Positions 1 through 8,185 of a stretch of DNA of 22,849 bases are shown here, piece after piece (the first letter of the stretch is position 1; each line of letters begins with the position of its first letter). Both the position numbers and the translations under genes were made by a program. Origin of the DNA: Clostridiaceae bacterium OM02-2AC (lineage in GTDB: Bacteria; Bacillota_I; Bacilli_A; Erysipelotrichales; Erysipelotrichaceae); NCBI GenBank assembly GCA_003481775.1, contig QULU01000052.1, forward strand, positions 1 through 22,849. Reading direction: 5' to 3'. Under the pieces are notes generated by a model that was given only the letters and a program-made list of their open reading frames with translations, did no database searches and had not been told where the DNA came from.

Positions 1-4
1 ATTC

Positions 5-48
5 TATACCCCATAATTTGTATACCCCACCTTATTTTAGATTACCCC
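5..48. repeat. Short repeated GGGGTATA-like boxes at window edge
   Basis: The 9-mer TATACCCCA occurs at 5-13 and again at 21-29, exactly 16 bp apart, and a related ATTACCCC lies at 41-48. The series may continue beyond the left edge. Evenly spaced direct repeats can be activator or repressor half-sites, but I do not recognise a known box. A separate 7-bp palindrome, TTTTACA-TAC-TGTAAAA, sits at 54-70 just after the dehydrogenase gene. It is too AT-rich to be a convincing terminator. Confidence 0.35.
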
Positions 49-105
49 GTTCTTTTTACATACTGTAAAAGCACGCAGCTCTTATCTGTCTCTACTATTT
101 AACGA

Positions 106-1323
106 CTAGAAATCAACCTCTGTGTCATAATAGCAGCACTTCAGAAGCTTAACCATTTCCTCCTGGCTTGGCTGTCTTGGATTGCTTCCTGTACAGGCAT
201 CCAGAATTGCATTTGCCGCAATATCCTCGACACGTGACAGGAATACGTCTTCACTGACAAAGCCCGCTTCTGCCGGCAGACCGTCCTTTCCATACTGTGC
301 AATGCAGTGTGGAATATGCAGGGCATCACTCATATCACGCAGATACGCAATCAGCAAATCCACCTTTTCCTCATCGCTGGAGCCGCCCAGATGCATGTAA
401 TCCGCAATCACACCATAGCGCTTTCTGGCTGTTTCATCCTTTGCATTAAATTTGATGACCTTTGGCAGATACATTGCATTCGCCGCACCATGAATGATGT
501 GTGCGCCCTGATCTGCGAACACAGCGCCTGTTTTATGTGCCATGGAATGGACGATTCCCAGCAAGGCATTGGAGAAAGCCTGTCCTGCCAGACACTGCGC
601 ATCATGCATCGCCGCACGGGAATCCATATCCCCGTTGTAGGATTTCACCAGATGCTCCTTGATCATTTCAATCGCATGAATTGCCAGCGGATCGGTAAAG
701 TTGCTGTTTGCTGTTGAAACATAAGCCTCTACCGCATGTGTCATTGCATCCATACCAGTGTGTGCTACCAGCTTGACCGGCATCGTTGTTACCAAATCCG
801 GATCGACGATCGCTACATCCGGTGTAATTTCAAAATCCGCAATCGGATATTTGATACCCTTTTCATAATCTGTAATGATGGAGAATGCAGTAACCTCTGT
901 TGCAGTTCCGGATGTAGATGAAATTGCGCAAAACTGTGCTTTTCTGCGAAGCTTCGGAATACCGAATACCTTACACATATCCTCAAACGTGATTTGCGGA
1001 TATTCATATTTGATCCACATAGCTTTCGCCGCATCAATCGGTGAACCGCCACCCATGGCAACGATCCAGTCCGGTTCAAATGCAAGCATTTCATCCGCAC
1101 CGCGCATAACAGTCTCTACCGAAGGGTCGGATTCGATGCCTTCAAACAAACGAACCTCCATACCGGCTTCCTTCAGATACGCAACGGCACGATCCAGAAA
1201 GCCTCCTCGTCTCATTGATCCTCCGCCAACACAAACGATCGCCTTCTTCCCCTCCAGGGTTTTCAATGCTTCCAAAGCACCTTTTCCATGATACATGTCT
1301 CTTGGCAATGTAAATCTCTGCAT
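106..1323 (-). CDS. Iron-containing alcohol dehydrogenase (group III)
   Basis: Predicted cytoplasmic NAD(P)-dependent alcohol/aldehyde oxidoreductase of 405 aa. The N-terminal Rossmann-like half carries the GGGSPID nucleotide-binding motif (residues 91-97). The C-terminal helical half carries the family metal ligands D192 and H196 (GMDAMTHAVEAY), H263 (HSMAHKTG) and H278 (HGAANA). All four are intact, so an Fe2+- or Zn2+-dependent enzyme is expected. The length is slightly above the usual 380-390 aa. The ATG follows a strong AAGGAGG about 7 nt upstream, and a promoter lies just before it, so it appears to be transcribed alone. No clear terminator follows. The family includes butanol, ethanol, lactaldehyde and 1,3-propanediol dehydrogenases; the substrate cannot be assigned from sequence. 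The nearest neighbour, the NAD(P)HX repair gene, is in the same direction but about 470 bp away. Confidence 0.93.
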   Translation of the reverse strand: MQRFTLPRDMYHGKGALEALKTLEGKKAIVCVGGGSMRRGGFLDRAVAYLKEAGMEVRLFEGIESDPSVETVMRGADEMLAFEPDWIVAMGGGSPIDAAKAMWIKYEYPQITFEDMCKVFGIPKLRRKAQFCAISSTSGTATEVTAFSIITDYEKGIKYPIADFEITPDVAIVDPDLVTTMPVKLVAHTGMDAMTHAVEAYVSTANSNFTDPLAIHAIEMIKEHLVKSYNGDMDSRAAMHDAQCLAGQAFSNALLGIVHSMAHKTGAVFADQGAHIIHGAANAMYLPKVIKFNAKDETARKRYGVIADYMHLGGSSDEEKVDLLIAYLRDMSDALHIPHCIAQYGKDGLPAEAGFVSEDVFLSRVEDIAANAILDACTGSNPRQPSQEEMVKLLKCCYYDTEVDF

Positions 1324-1371
1324 GTCTGTATTTCCTCCTTATAGGGCTTACAAATCCCTTTCTATAGTTAC

Positions 1372-1400
1372 ATTCTACGCCTAAATGGTAAGAAAAACAA
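1372..1400 (-). promoter_or_regulatory. Sigma-A-type promoter of the alcohol dehydrogenase
   Basis: On the minus strand, TTGTTT (1400-1395) and TAGAAT (1377-1372) are separated by exactly 17 bp. The start codon lies about 50 nt downstream, with an AAGGAGG ribosome site between. Predicted by eye. Confidence 0.6.
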
Positions 1401-1797
1401 CCGCTTTGTGTATATTTTCACAAGAAATTCATTCCCAACAGACGAAAGCTACAGCCTAGCTTTTTTGCTGGGGGAATATAAGAAAAAAGGCACTGCACCA
1501 CTGCACAGATACCTTCACAAATTCGATACATACACAAAAGGAAATCAAAACCTCCTTTTCCTTCTACCTAAGCGCATAAGCTCTCCTGCACGCATATGCA
1601 CTTATGAATATATTATATGCTTGCTTATTCCTTACGCAAAAGAATACAGGAATACGTATACGATTTTGTTCTGCTTTCAATACCTTTCATGATACGCAAA
1701 TCTGCCGCCCAATGCCTGAACGCACAGCCGTCATCGCTTTCAATCGTCAAAGCAGGTGTACTCTGTACATATCTGTGCACTGCGGGAACTTGCAGTT
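1401..1797. other. Intergenic region without a convincing gene
   Basis: About 400 bp between two minus-strand genes. The reading frames here have no recognisable domain. A plus-strand hairpin (AAAGCTA 1445-1451 / TAGCTTT 1457-1463, T-run to 1466) resembles a small terminator but has no gene before it. On the minus strand an orphan AAAGGAGG (about 1551-1558) is followed only by very short frames: 30 aa from a TTG placed too close to it, or 37 aa from an ATG too far away. The NAD(P)HX gene has no T-rich terminator here, only a weak ACTGC/GCAGT hairpin just past its stop. A decayed gene is possible but cannot be shown. Confidence 0.4.
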
Positions 1798-3327
1798 TTA
1801 TGTTTTCAGCATCCCATACGTATCGGAAAGCGCAGCAATCAGATCACTTGGCTGAATGCTGTAGGCATCCATTGTATGCAGTAGCTCATCAGCTGCACAA
1901 GCATGAACATATACAGCAGCTGCCGCTGCCTGCAAAGCATCCTTTCCCTGCGCATACAGACCTGTCAGAATACCGCACAGCACATCCCCGCTGCCTCCCT
2001 TGGCTAGCGCATGATTGCCGGCCGTGTTCATATACATAACATCCTTGCTGCAAATAATCGTATGCTGATCCTTTAACACGAGCACGACATTCTCAAAGCT
2101 GTTCACAAACTCCATGGCACATTGCACGGGGTCTTTCACGACCTCCTTCACACTGCAGCCGCACAGATAGCTCATTTCCTTCGGGTGCGGCGTCAGGATC
2201 GTAATCGCCGGACGATGCAGCAGCTCCCGCAGCTTTCCAGCTTCATACAGCGCATCGCCATCCAGCACACACGGACGATCACTTTCCAATACCGTGCGCA
2301 CCATCGCCTGTGTTACCTCGCCGCGCCCCATCCCATTACCGATGGTAATCAGGTCATACGCATCCAGATTGCGCTTCAACAGGTCAACGGAAATCATGGA
2401 GAAGCTGCCATTCATGGAGGGTGCCAATAGCAGCATGCTTTCCTCCAGCTTCATGGAAATGATATCGGAAATACAATCCGGCAAAAACAGTGTCAGTGTT
2501 CCCGTGCCACTCAGCAAGGCAGCCTTCGCCGCAAGCGTAATCGCCCCATGCATATAGGAGCTTCCTCCCACCATCATCACCTTGCCATAGCTTCCCTTGT
2601 GGGAATGGGCTTCACGCTTTGGAAGAAACCGGCGCACAATTTCCTCATCCAGCAGATGAATGCTTTGCTCGATTTTGGCTTTCACTGCCTTGGGAAGCGT
2701 AATCTTTTTAACCAGAATATCACCGCAATAGCTGCTGCCGGGATATAACAGCTGTCCCCGTTTCAGACATTCAAAGGTAATGGTCACATCGCTTTGTACA
2801 GCACAATTCATAATGCAGCCGGTATCCCCATGTACACCACTGGCGATATCAATACTGATTACGCGCTTATTCAACAGATTCAGGTATAAAATCAAAACAT
2901 CATAAAAGCCTTCAATATTGCGTGAAAGTCCGGTGCCAAACAAGGCATCCACGACCACATCCGCAGCATCCAGTGCCGGCTTAATCAGCTCCATATCCTG
3001 CGTTTTCATAATCTCTATGCCATAGCTTTCCGCAATACGGGCATAGACTGCCTCATCATGGCTCATGCGATCATAAGGAACACTGCAATGGATTCTCACC
3101 TGCGTATACTCCTCCTCCACCAGCAGCCGGGCCAGCGCAAAGCCGTCCCCGCCGTTATTGCCGGGGCCGCACAGAATCATAATGCAGCTGTCTCTTGCGA
3201 CATGCTCGCGGATGTAGTCCATGACCGCCATCGCCGCATGCTCCATCAAAAGGATTCCGGGAATGCCGTACTCATGAATGGCCTCTGTATCCATTTTCCG
3301 CATAGCCTCCGTATTTACTATTTCCAT
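1798..3327 (-). CDS. nnr: Bifunctional NAD(P)HX epimerase / ADP-dependent NAD(P)HX dehydratase
   Basis: Metabolite-repair enzyme that restores hydrated NADH/NADPH (NADHX, NADPHX). The N-terminal epimerase domain (YjeF-N type, residues 1-215) shows GPGNNGGDG (54-62) and DALFGTG (127-133). The C-terminal ribokinase-like dehydratase domain (240-505) shows KGSYGKVMMVGG, TPHPKEM (379-385) and the nucleotide-binding NTAGNHALAKGGSGDVLCG (434-452). At 509 aa it has the usual length for the fused protein. The frame stays open 34 codons further upstream, but I chose the ATG at 3327 because GAGGAGG lies about 7 nt before it and the family begins at MEIVNTEAMRKMD. A TATAAT on the minus strand about 25 nt before the ribosome site could be its -10 box, without a good -35. 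It is divergent from coaBC. Soluble and cytoplasmic; both domains look catalytically intact. Confidence 0.95.
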   Translation of the reverse strand: MEIVNTEAMRKMDTEAIHEYGIPGILLMEHAAMAVMDYIREHVARDSCIMILCGPGNNGGDGFALARLLVEEEYTQVRIHCSVPYDRMSHDEAVYARIAESYGIEIMKTQDMELIKPALDAADVVVDALFGTGLSRNIEGFYDVLILYLNLLNKRVISIDIASGVHGDTGCIMNCAVQSDVTITFECLKRGQLLYPGSSYCGDILVKKITLPKAVKAKIEQSIHLLDEEIVRRFLPKREAHSHKGSYGKVMMVGGSSYMHGAITLAAKAALLSGTGTLTLFLPDCISDIISMKLEESMLLLAPSMNGSFSMISVDLLKRNLDAYDLITIGNGMGRGEVTQAMVRTVLESDRPCVLDGDALYEAGKLRELLHRPAITILTPHPKEMSYLCGCSVKEVVKDPVQCAMEFVNSFENVVLVLKDQHTIICSKDVMYMNTAGNHALAKGGSGDVLCGILTGLYAQGKDALQAAAAAVYVHACAADELLHTMDAYSIQPSDLIAALSDTYGMLKT

Positions 3328-3464
3328 AATCTCCCTCCTCACGCTTTTCTTATCTATATTATAATAGCTTTTCCTTAAAAATGCATGGAAATAATCGAAA
3401 CGGACGGCTATTCTACAGGAAAGTTTCATTTGTGAATTTTTTATCTTTTTTCGCCCTGAAACAG

Positions 3465-3493
3465 TTGTGATGCAGAGAATGTTGCGTTATAAT
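3465..3493 (+). promoter_or_regulatory. Sigma-A-type promoter of coaBC-coaX
   Basis: TTGTGA (3465-3470) and TATAAT (3488-3493) with a 17-bp spacer, ending 35 nt before the chosen coaBC ATG. One of the best promoter matches in the window. Confidence 0.75.
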
Positions 3494-3528
3494 AGTAAAC
3501 GACTTATAAAGAACCTGTGAGGGATACT

Positions 3529-4737
3529 ATGAAAAAAACAGTTGTATTAGGTGTCAGCGGTGGTATTGCGGCCTTCAAGGCAGCGCAGCTGACCAGCAAT
3601 CTGATCAAGAAAGGGTATGATGTGGAGGTCATTATGACGCAGAATGCCACGGAATTCATCACCCCCTTGACATTTGAATCACTAACAAAGCACAATGTGA
3701 TGGTGTCCACCTTTGAAAAGGTGGCAGATCGCAGTGTCAAACATATTTCCATCGCCCGCCGTGCGGATATCTTCGTCATCGTGCCGGCAACCGCAAATGT
3801 AATCGCCAAGATCGTGCATGGTCTTGCGGACGATATGCTGACGACGACCTTTCTTGCCGCAGATTGTCCCAAGGTGATCTGTCCGGCAATGAATACCGGA
3901 ATGTATGAAAATCCGGTCACACAGAAAAATCTGGCTGCCGCAAAAGCACTCGGCTATGAGCTGGTGGAACCGGAGGTCGGATATCTTGCCTGTGGTGATA
4001 CCGGCAAAGGCAAGCTTGCGGACATTGCACATATCGAGGAATGTATTCACCGTACATTGGAAACAACCGGACTTCTTAAAGGAAAGCGCGTGCTCGTTAC
4101 CGCGGGACCGACTCGCGAGGCACTGGATCCGGTACGCTTTATCTCCAACCATTCCTCCGGAAAGATGGGCTATGAGATTGCCAGAGCTGCCCGTGACATG
4201 GGAGCGGACGTAACGCTGATCAGCGGACCTGTCCAGCTAAGTGCCCCGCAGGGAGTTCGTGTCGTGAACGTTGTCAGTGCACAGGATATGTTCGCGGCCG
4301 TACAAAAGGAATACGCATCCTGTGATATCATCATCAAGGCTGCAGCTGTCGGTGATTACCGTGCACAGAAAACGGAAGACAACAAAATAAAGAAACAGGG
4401 AGAGTTTCTGGAAATCACCTTTGTGAAAAATCCGGACATTCTGGCATGGCTGGGAGAGCACAGAGTATCCAATCAGATCATCTGCGGCTTTGCGATGGAA
4501 ACAGAGCATCTGCTAAAGCATGCCACTGAGAAACTGAATAAGAAAAACTGTGATATGATCGTAGCCAATAACCTGCATGAACAGGGAGCCGGTTTTCAGG
4601 GAGATACGAATGTAGTTACCCTGATTCAAAAGGATCATAGCGAAACACTGGATCTGATGAGCAAATATGAGGTAGGCGTTGAGATACTGACACGTCTGGC
4701 TGCTCTCAGCAAAGAAAGAGGAGAATCCCAATGCTAG
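3529..4737 (+). CDS. coaBC: Phosphopantothenoylcysteine decarboxylase / phosphopantothenate-cysteine ligase
   Basis: Bifunctional CoA-biosynthesis flavoprotein: CTP-dependent joining of 4'-phosphopantothenate to cysteine (CoaB), then FMN-dependent decarboxylation to 4'-phosphopantetheine (CoaC). The N-terminal CoaC domain has the flavin loop GVSGGIAAFKAA (8-19), catalytic H72 (VKHISIARRAD), PAMN (119-122) and the flap cysteine C155 (ACGDTGKGK). The CoaB domain from about residue 185 has TAGPTREALDPVRFISNHSSGKMG spread over 191-214, KIKK (286-289) and KKNCDMIVANN (338-348). AAAVGDYR (271-278) has Gly where many homologues have Ala. The length of 402 aa is standard. A GTG at 3517 opens the same frame, but it forms part of the GTGAGGG ribosome site, so the ATG at 3529 is the likely start. 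The last 7 nt overlap coaX, indicating one operon. Confidence 0.97.
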   Translation: MKKTVVLGVSGGIAAFKAAQLTSNLIKKGYDVEVIMTQNATEFITPLTFESLTKHNVMVSTFEKVADRSVKHISIARRADIFVIVPATANVIAKIVHGLADDMLTTTFLAADCPKVICPAMNTGMYENPVTQKNLAAAKALGYELVEPEVGYLACGDTGKGKLADIAHIEECIHRTLETTGLLKGKRVLVTAGPTREALDPVRFISNHSSGKMGYEIARAARDMGADVTLISGPVQLSAPQGVRVVNVVSAQDMFAAVQKEYASCDIIIKAAAVGDYRAQKTEDNKIKKQGEFLEITFVKNPDILAWLGEHRVSNQIICGFAMETEHLLKHATEKLNKKNCDMIVANNLHEQGAGFQGDTNVVTLIQKDHSETLDLMSKYEVGVEILTRLAALSKERGESQC

Positions 4738-5510
4738 TAGTCATTGACGTAGGAAATACGAATATAACGATCGGTATCTATCACGGCGACAAGCTGATTG
4801 GAAATTATAGACTGACCACAAAAATGAAGCGGACAAGTGATGAGTACGGCTTCATGATGATGAACTTTCTGAATGCCTCCAAGGTACAGCCAGAGGATAT
4901 ACAGGATGTTATCGTATCCAGTGTCGTACCGAAAATCATGCATTCCTTCTTAAACGGTATCCGTAAATATATGCATAAGGAGCCGATCATTATCGGGCCG
5001 GGAATTCGTACCGGTATCTCTGTCAAGGCGGAAAATCCAAAGGCGGTCGGTGCCGATCGTATCGTGGATGCTGCCGGAGCCTATTATGAATATGGAGGTC
5101 CGTGTCTGGTTGTCGATTATGGCACAGCAACCACCTTCGATTATGTGGATGGCAACGGTAACTTTGAGTACGGCGTCATCACGCTGGGCATTGAAACCGG
5201 TGCACAGGCGATGTGGACACAGGCTGCCAAGCTTCCGGAAATCGAAATTAAAAAACCCGCAAGTATCCTGGCGAAGACAACAACAACGAGCATGCAGGCC
5301 GGTCTGGTTTACGGCTATATCGGACAAAGCGAATACATTATCAAGGAATTTAAAAAGGCGCTGGGTGTTGACATGAAGGTCATCGCAACCGGCGGCCTTG
5401 GAAAAATCATATATAAGAATACTGATGAGATAGATATCTATGATCGTAATCTGACCTTCAAGGGTCTGAAATACATTTACGAAAAGTATACATCAGAAAA
5501 AAAGAAATAG
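4731..5510 (+). CDS. coaX: Type III pantothenate kinase
   Basis: Catalyses the first step of CoA synthesis, ATP-dependent phosphorylation of pantothenate. The 259-aa ASKHA-fold protein shows DVGNTNITIG (6-15), GADR (107-110) and DYGTATTFD (129-137), the phosphate, pantothenate and ATP-binding signatures of CoaX. Characterised type III enzymes generally need a monovalent cation and are not feedback-inhibited by CoA; this is family knowledge. The ATG lies inside the last codons of coaBC (7-nt overlap), with AGAGGAG (4717-4723) 7 nt upstream, so translation is probably coupled. Together the two genes make 4'-phosphopantetheine from pantothenate; coaD and coaE are not in the window. No simple hairpin with a T-run directly follows the stop; the branched element at 5640-5719 may terminate the transcript. 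Confidence 0.97.
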   Translation: MLVVIDVGNTNITIGIYHGDKLIGNYRLTTKMKRTSDEYGFMMMNFLNASKVQPEDIQDVIVSSVVPKIMHSFLNGIRKYMHKEPIIIGPGIRTGISVKAENPKAVGADRIVDAAGAYYEYGGPCLVVDYGTATTFDYVDGNGNFEYGVITLGIETGAQAMWTQAAKLPEIEIKKPASILAKTTTTSMQAGLVYGYIGQSEYIIKEFKKALGVDMKVIATGGLGKIIYKNTDEIDIYDRNLTFKGLKYIYEKYTSEKKK

Positions 5511-5639
5511 CTTCTGCAATAAAAAAGGCTCCTACACGAGTACCTGTAATATTATACATGGAGAATATGACACGATTGTATTTATCAATAGAATTTGAAT
5601 TCTCCTCTTTGTAAACAACCTAACGCAAGAACATTAAAG

Positions 5640-5719
5640 AATACGTCTGCTCTTTTCAGGAAGAGACGATGACCATTGTGCAGCTTCCAGCTCCACAAAG
5701 TCATACGACGTATTTTTTT
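5640..5719 (+). other. Branched inverted-repeat element with T-run: putative terminator or small structured RNA
   Basis: An outer helix AATACGTC (5640-5647) / GACGTATT (5707-5714) encloses two hairpins: CTCTT (5650-5654) / AAGAG (5661-5665), and TTGTG-c-AGCT (5676-5685) / AGCT-c-CACAA (5689-5698) with a 3-nt loop. The right outer arm runs into a T-tract to 5719. This is a three-way junction followed by U residues, which would suit a complex terminator of coaBC-coaX, a processed 3'-end RNA, or a dispersed intergenic repeat. It matches no riboswitch consensus I know. On the minus strand a 39-codon frame (5704 down to 5585) crosses it without a ribosome site. The remaining bases of the 255-bp gap between coaX and the acetyltransferase hold nothing I recognise. 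Confidence 0.4.
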
Positions 5720-5765
5720 ATTTGGATAATCTTCATATTTGCATCCATGTGATGTGTGCTATAGC

Positions 5766-6233
5766 CTACCTTTCTTTCAAAAGCTTCTTCATATACAGCA
5801 CATCCACCATCGGATTGTCATAGTACGGCTCCGTTTCCTGAAAGCCAAAGCGTCTATATAGGCGAATGGCGCTTTGTAAGGGTTCGATCGTATCCAGCAC
5901 CATGCACGAATACCCATCGTCCTTCGCAATCAAAAGAATCGTTTCCACCAGCCTCTGTCCGATCCCCTGACCCTGATAGGACGGTTTCACATACAGCCGC
6001 TTCATTTCACAGCATTCCTTACTGAGGCGATGAAACGCTACACAGCCAGCAACACAACCATCATCCGCAACAGCAGCCAGCAGTCTTCCCTCTGTTCCAC
6101 TGTATTTGCGTAACAAATCACACAGCTCTTCCTCCAGCTTTTGAAAGCTTAAATCCCTGCCCAGCAGCTGTGTATATTCCCGAATCAGCTGTTCAACTTC
6201 CCGCAGACAGGTTGTTCCATCGATTATATGCAT
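5766..6233 (-). CDS. GNAT-family N-acetyltransferase
   Basis: Small soluble acyltransferase of 155 aa, predicted to transfer an acetyl group from acetyl-CoA to an unidentified amine. Motif A is clear: EMKRLYVKPSYQGQGIG (76-92), whose QGQGIG loop binds the CoA pyrophosphate. It is followed by a motif-B-like LYRRFGFQETEPY near the C-terminus. The fold fills the whole protein, so there is no second domain. The ATG is preceded by GGGGAG at a normal distance, and a perfect ATAGGA-AATA-TCCTAT inverted repeat (6249-6264) lies in the leader just upstream. It converges on coaX and is divergent from the AAA-ATPase gene. Adjacent CoA-synthesis genes make acetyl-CoA use thematically fitting, but I see no real link. 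Confidence 0.88.
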   Translation of the reverse strand: MHIIDGTTCLREVEQLIREYTQLLGRDLSFQKLEEELCDLLRKYSGTEGRLLAAVADDGCVAGCVAFHRLSKECCEMKRLYVKPSYQGQGIGQRLVETILLIAKDDGYSCMVLDTIEPLQSAIRLYRRFGFQETEPYYDNPMVDVLYMKKLLKER

Positions 6234-6291
6234 AAATTCATCTCCCCGATAGGAAATATCCTATATTCTGAAGGCATTGCTTCATAACCTT

Positions 6292-6320
6292 ATTGTACTA
6301 TCTGCACGCAGCATTATCTA
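6292..6320 (-). promoter_or_regulatory. Candidate promoter of the acetyltransferase
   Basis: Minus-strand TAGATA (6320-6315) and TACAAT (6297-6292) with a 17-bp spacer, about 60 nt before the ATG. The -35 matches 4 of 6 positions. Confidence 0.4.
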
Positions 6321-6366
6321 CCCCTTTTCAATCTTTTCAGGTTTGTATGCTGTGTTTGCATCTGTG

Positions 6367-6375
6367 TGGTATAAT
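6367..6375 (+). promoter_or_regulatory. Extended -10 promoter of the AAA-ATPase/nuclease gene
   Basis: TGG directly before TATAAT (6370-6375) is an extended -10 element. No good -35 is seen at 16-18 bp. AAAGGAG follows at 6382-6388, so the leader would be very short. Confidence 0.5.
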
Positions 6376-6396
6376 ACAAATAAAGGAGCTGATGAC

Positions 6397-8043
6397 ATGA
6401 AACGATTGCCGATAGGCGTGGAAGATTTTAAAAAAATGATCGATAAAAACTTTTATTACATCGATAAAACAGATTTTATCAATGATGTCTTACATGAAGA
6501 AGTCGTTTTATATACAAGACCGCGCCGGTTCGGTAAAACACTGAATATGAGCACGCTATACTACTTCTTTTCCATTAAGCAAAAAGAAAACGCTTATCTC
6601 TTTAACGGCTTAAACATTATGAAACGGTGTGATGCTGCTCAGCATCTAAACAAATATCCCGTCATCATGATATCTTTAAAGGAAATGAAGCAAACCACCT
6701 TTGAAAAGCAATTGGAAATGTACAGTATTTTCATACGTGATATCATACGCAGAAATCAGGAATTACTGGAAAGTGAACAGATCAATGCGATTGACAAGGA
6801 ACTGCTTACTGCCTATTATATGGGAACAAAAAACGAGGTAAGCCTGCAGACAGCGCTGAAATTCCTTTGTGAGTGTCTTCAGCAGCATTATCATCAAAAT
6901 GTTATCCTATTGATTGATGAATACGATGTACCCTTGCAAAGTGCCTATCTGAACGGCTATTATGATCAAATGGTAGAATTTTTAAGAAATGTTTTCAGTG
7001 CTGCACTAAAAACAAATGATGTCTTGGAAAAAGGAGTATTAACAGGCTGTCTTAGGATCGCAAAAGAATCGATTTTTACAGGTCTAAACAACTTCAAGGT
7101 AAATTCTATTTTCGATGGCGATGAAAACCAGCAATTTGGGTTTCTGCAGAATGAAATTGATATATTACTTCAGAAATATGATGCTCTGGAGTATAGGAAT
7201 CATATGAAGGAATGGTACGATGGTTATCAGTTTGGTGGCTGTGATGTGTATAATCCATGGAGTGTCCTGATGTATATGGATCGTTTGACCAATTCTAATA
7301 ACAAATCACCTGAATCCTTCTGGGCAAATACGAGTGGTAATGATGTGATATATCGTTTTATACAGCAGGGGAATGCGGAAATGAAACAGGATTTTGATAC
7401 CCTGTCCAGCGGCGGCATGATTGAAAAAACAATCAAACCGGAGCTGACATATCGGGAACTGGATGATACAGATAATCTATACAGCTTCCTGTTGTTTACC
7501 GGCTATCTGAAGGCTATAGGCAAAACGGACACAAACACCTATCAGCTTATGATTCCCAATAAAGAAATTCAGTACATCTACACGACCATTTTTAAAGAAT
7601 GGTTTAAGCAGCAAATCAAAAGCTATCAGGCATCCTTTCTAGAAGCACTCCTGCAGGAGCATGTGGAAGAAGCAAATGAAATTCTGAATACCGTGTTATT
7701 TCAATCCCTGAGCTATTTTGATTATGATGAGAAATATTATCATGGATTTCTTAATGGTATGCTGCAGGGGAAGGGCAGCTATCGCATTGTTTCCAATCTG
7801 GAATCCGGATTTGGAAGATGGGATCTTGCCGTTCTACCGGCGTATTACAAGAAAAGAGGACTGCTATTTGAATTAAAGGTGGCAAAGCGTGATGAGGATG
7901 TGGAAAAGAGTGCAGAGCTGGCAATACAACAGATTAAAGAAAAGCAGTATATCGAGGGTCTGCATAGAAAGGGCTATAGCGACATTCTAGGGTATGGCAT
8001 CGCCTTCTATAAAAAAACCTGTATGATTAAGAAGGTTAAATAA
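6397..8043 (+). CDS. AAA-ATPase-like protein with C-terminal PD-(D/E)XK nuclease domain (DUF1703 type)
   Basis: Member of the AAA-ATPase_like (PF09820) plus PD-(D/E)XK (PF08011) family, abundant in gut Bacteroidetes and Firmicutes and of unproven role. The start MKRLPIGVEDFKKM is typical. A Walker-A-like RPRRFGKTL (41-49) lacks the classic double-glycine loop, and Walker B is VILLIDEYDVPL (169-180). The C-terminal nuclease-like core shows D476 (GRWD), E492-x-K494 (FELKVAK) and a QQIKEKQY helix (511-518), all intact. I set the start at the ATG at 6397, preceded by AAAGGAG; the 40 codons upstream read through the promoter. The 548-aa product is full length. The gene is AT-richer than its neighbours, stands alone and has its own promoter and terminator, which suggests transfer. 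Proposed roles (mobile or defence-linked nuclease) are inference. Confidence 0.88.
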   Translation: MKRLPIGVEDFKKMIDKNFYYIDKTDFINDVLHEEVVLYTRPRRFGKTLNMSTLYYFFSIKQKENAYLFNGLNIMKRCDAAQHLNKYPVIMISLKEMKQTTFEKQLEMYSIFIRDIIRRNQELLESEQINAIDKELLTAYYMGTKNEVSLQTALKFLCECLQQHYHQNVILLIDEYDVPLQSAYLNGYYDQMVEFLRNVFSAALKTNDVLEKGVLTGCLRIAKESIFTGLNNFKVNSIFDGDENQQFGFLQNEIDILLQKYDALEYRNHMKEWYDGYQFGGCDVYNPWSVLMYMDRLTNSNNKSPESFWANTSGNDVIYRFIQQGNAEMKQDFDTLSSGGMIEKTIKPELTYRELDDTDNLYSFLLFTGYLKAIGKTDTNTYQLMIPNKEIQYIYTTIFKEWFKQQIKSYQASFLEALLQEHVEEANEILNTVLFQSLSYFDYDEKYYHGFLNGMLQGKGSYRIVSNLESGFGRWDLAVLPAYYKKRGLLFELKVAKRDEDVEKSAELAIQQIKEKQYIEGLHRKGYSDILGYGIAFYKKTCMIKKVK

Positions 8044-8112
8044 TTTTGATAGAAAGTCAATAACAAGTACCTGTGGTAAATTAAATAAGTATGTTTGAAT
8101 TCCCACATTATG

Positions 8113-8152
8113 AAAAGCTTCCGGTAGAATCCCAGTACCTGAAGCTTTTTTT
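8113..8152 (+). terminator. Intrinsic terminator after the AAA-ATPase/nuclease gene
   Basis: Stem AAAAGCTTC (8113-8121) / GAAGCTTTT (8141-8149), extended inside by GGTA/TACC across one mismatch, then T residues to 8152. The A-rich left arm may let it work weakly in the other direction too. Confidence 0.8.
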
Positions 8153-8185
8153 ACATATATCGAAGGTCCAAAGGAGGGGACTGTG

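Noticed and set aside
1445..1466. Plus-strand hairpin with T-run in the first intergenic region
   Set aside because: It resembles a terminator, but no plus-strand gene or promoter precedes it, so no transcript can be assigned.
3328..3429. 34-codon N-terminal extension of the NAD(P)HX repair protein
   Set aside because: The family starts at MEIVNTEAMRKMD, and the strong GAGGAGG lies just before that ATG; the extension crosses the promoter region.
6277..6396. 40-codon N-terminal extension of the AAA-ATPase protein
   Set aside because: It reads through the extended -10 promoter and ribosome site; the family begins at MKRLPIGVEDF.
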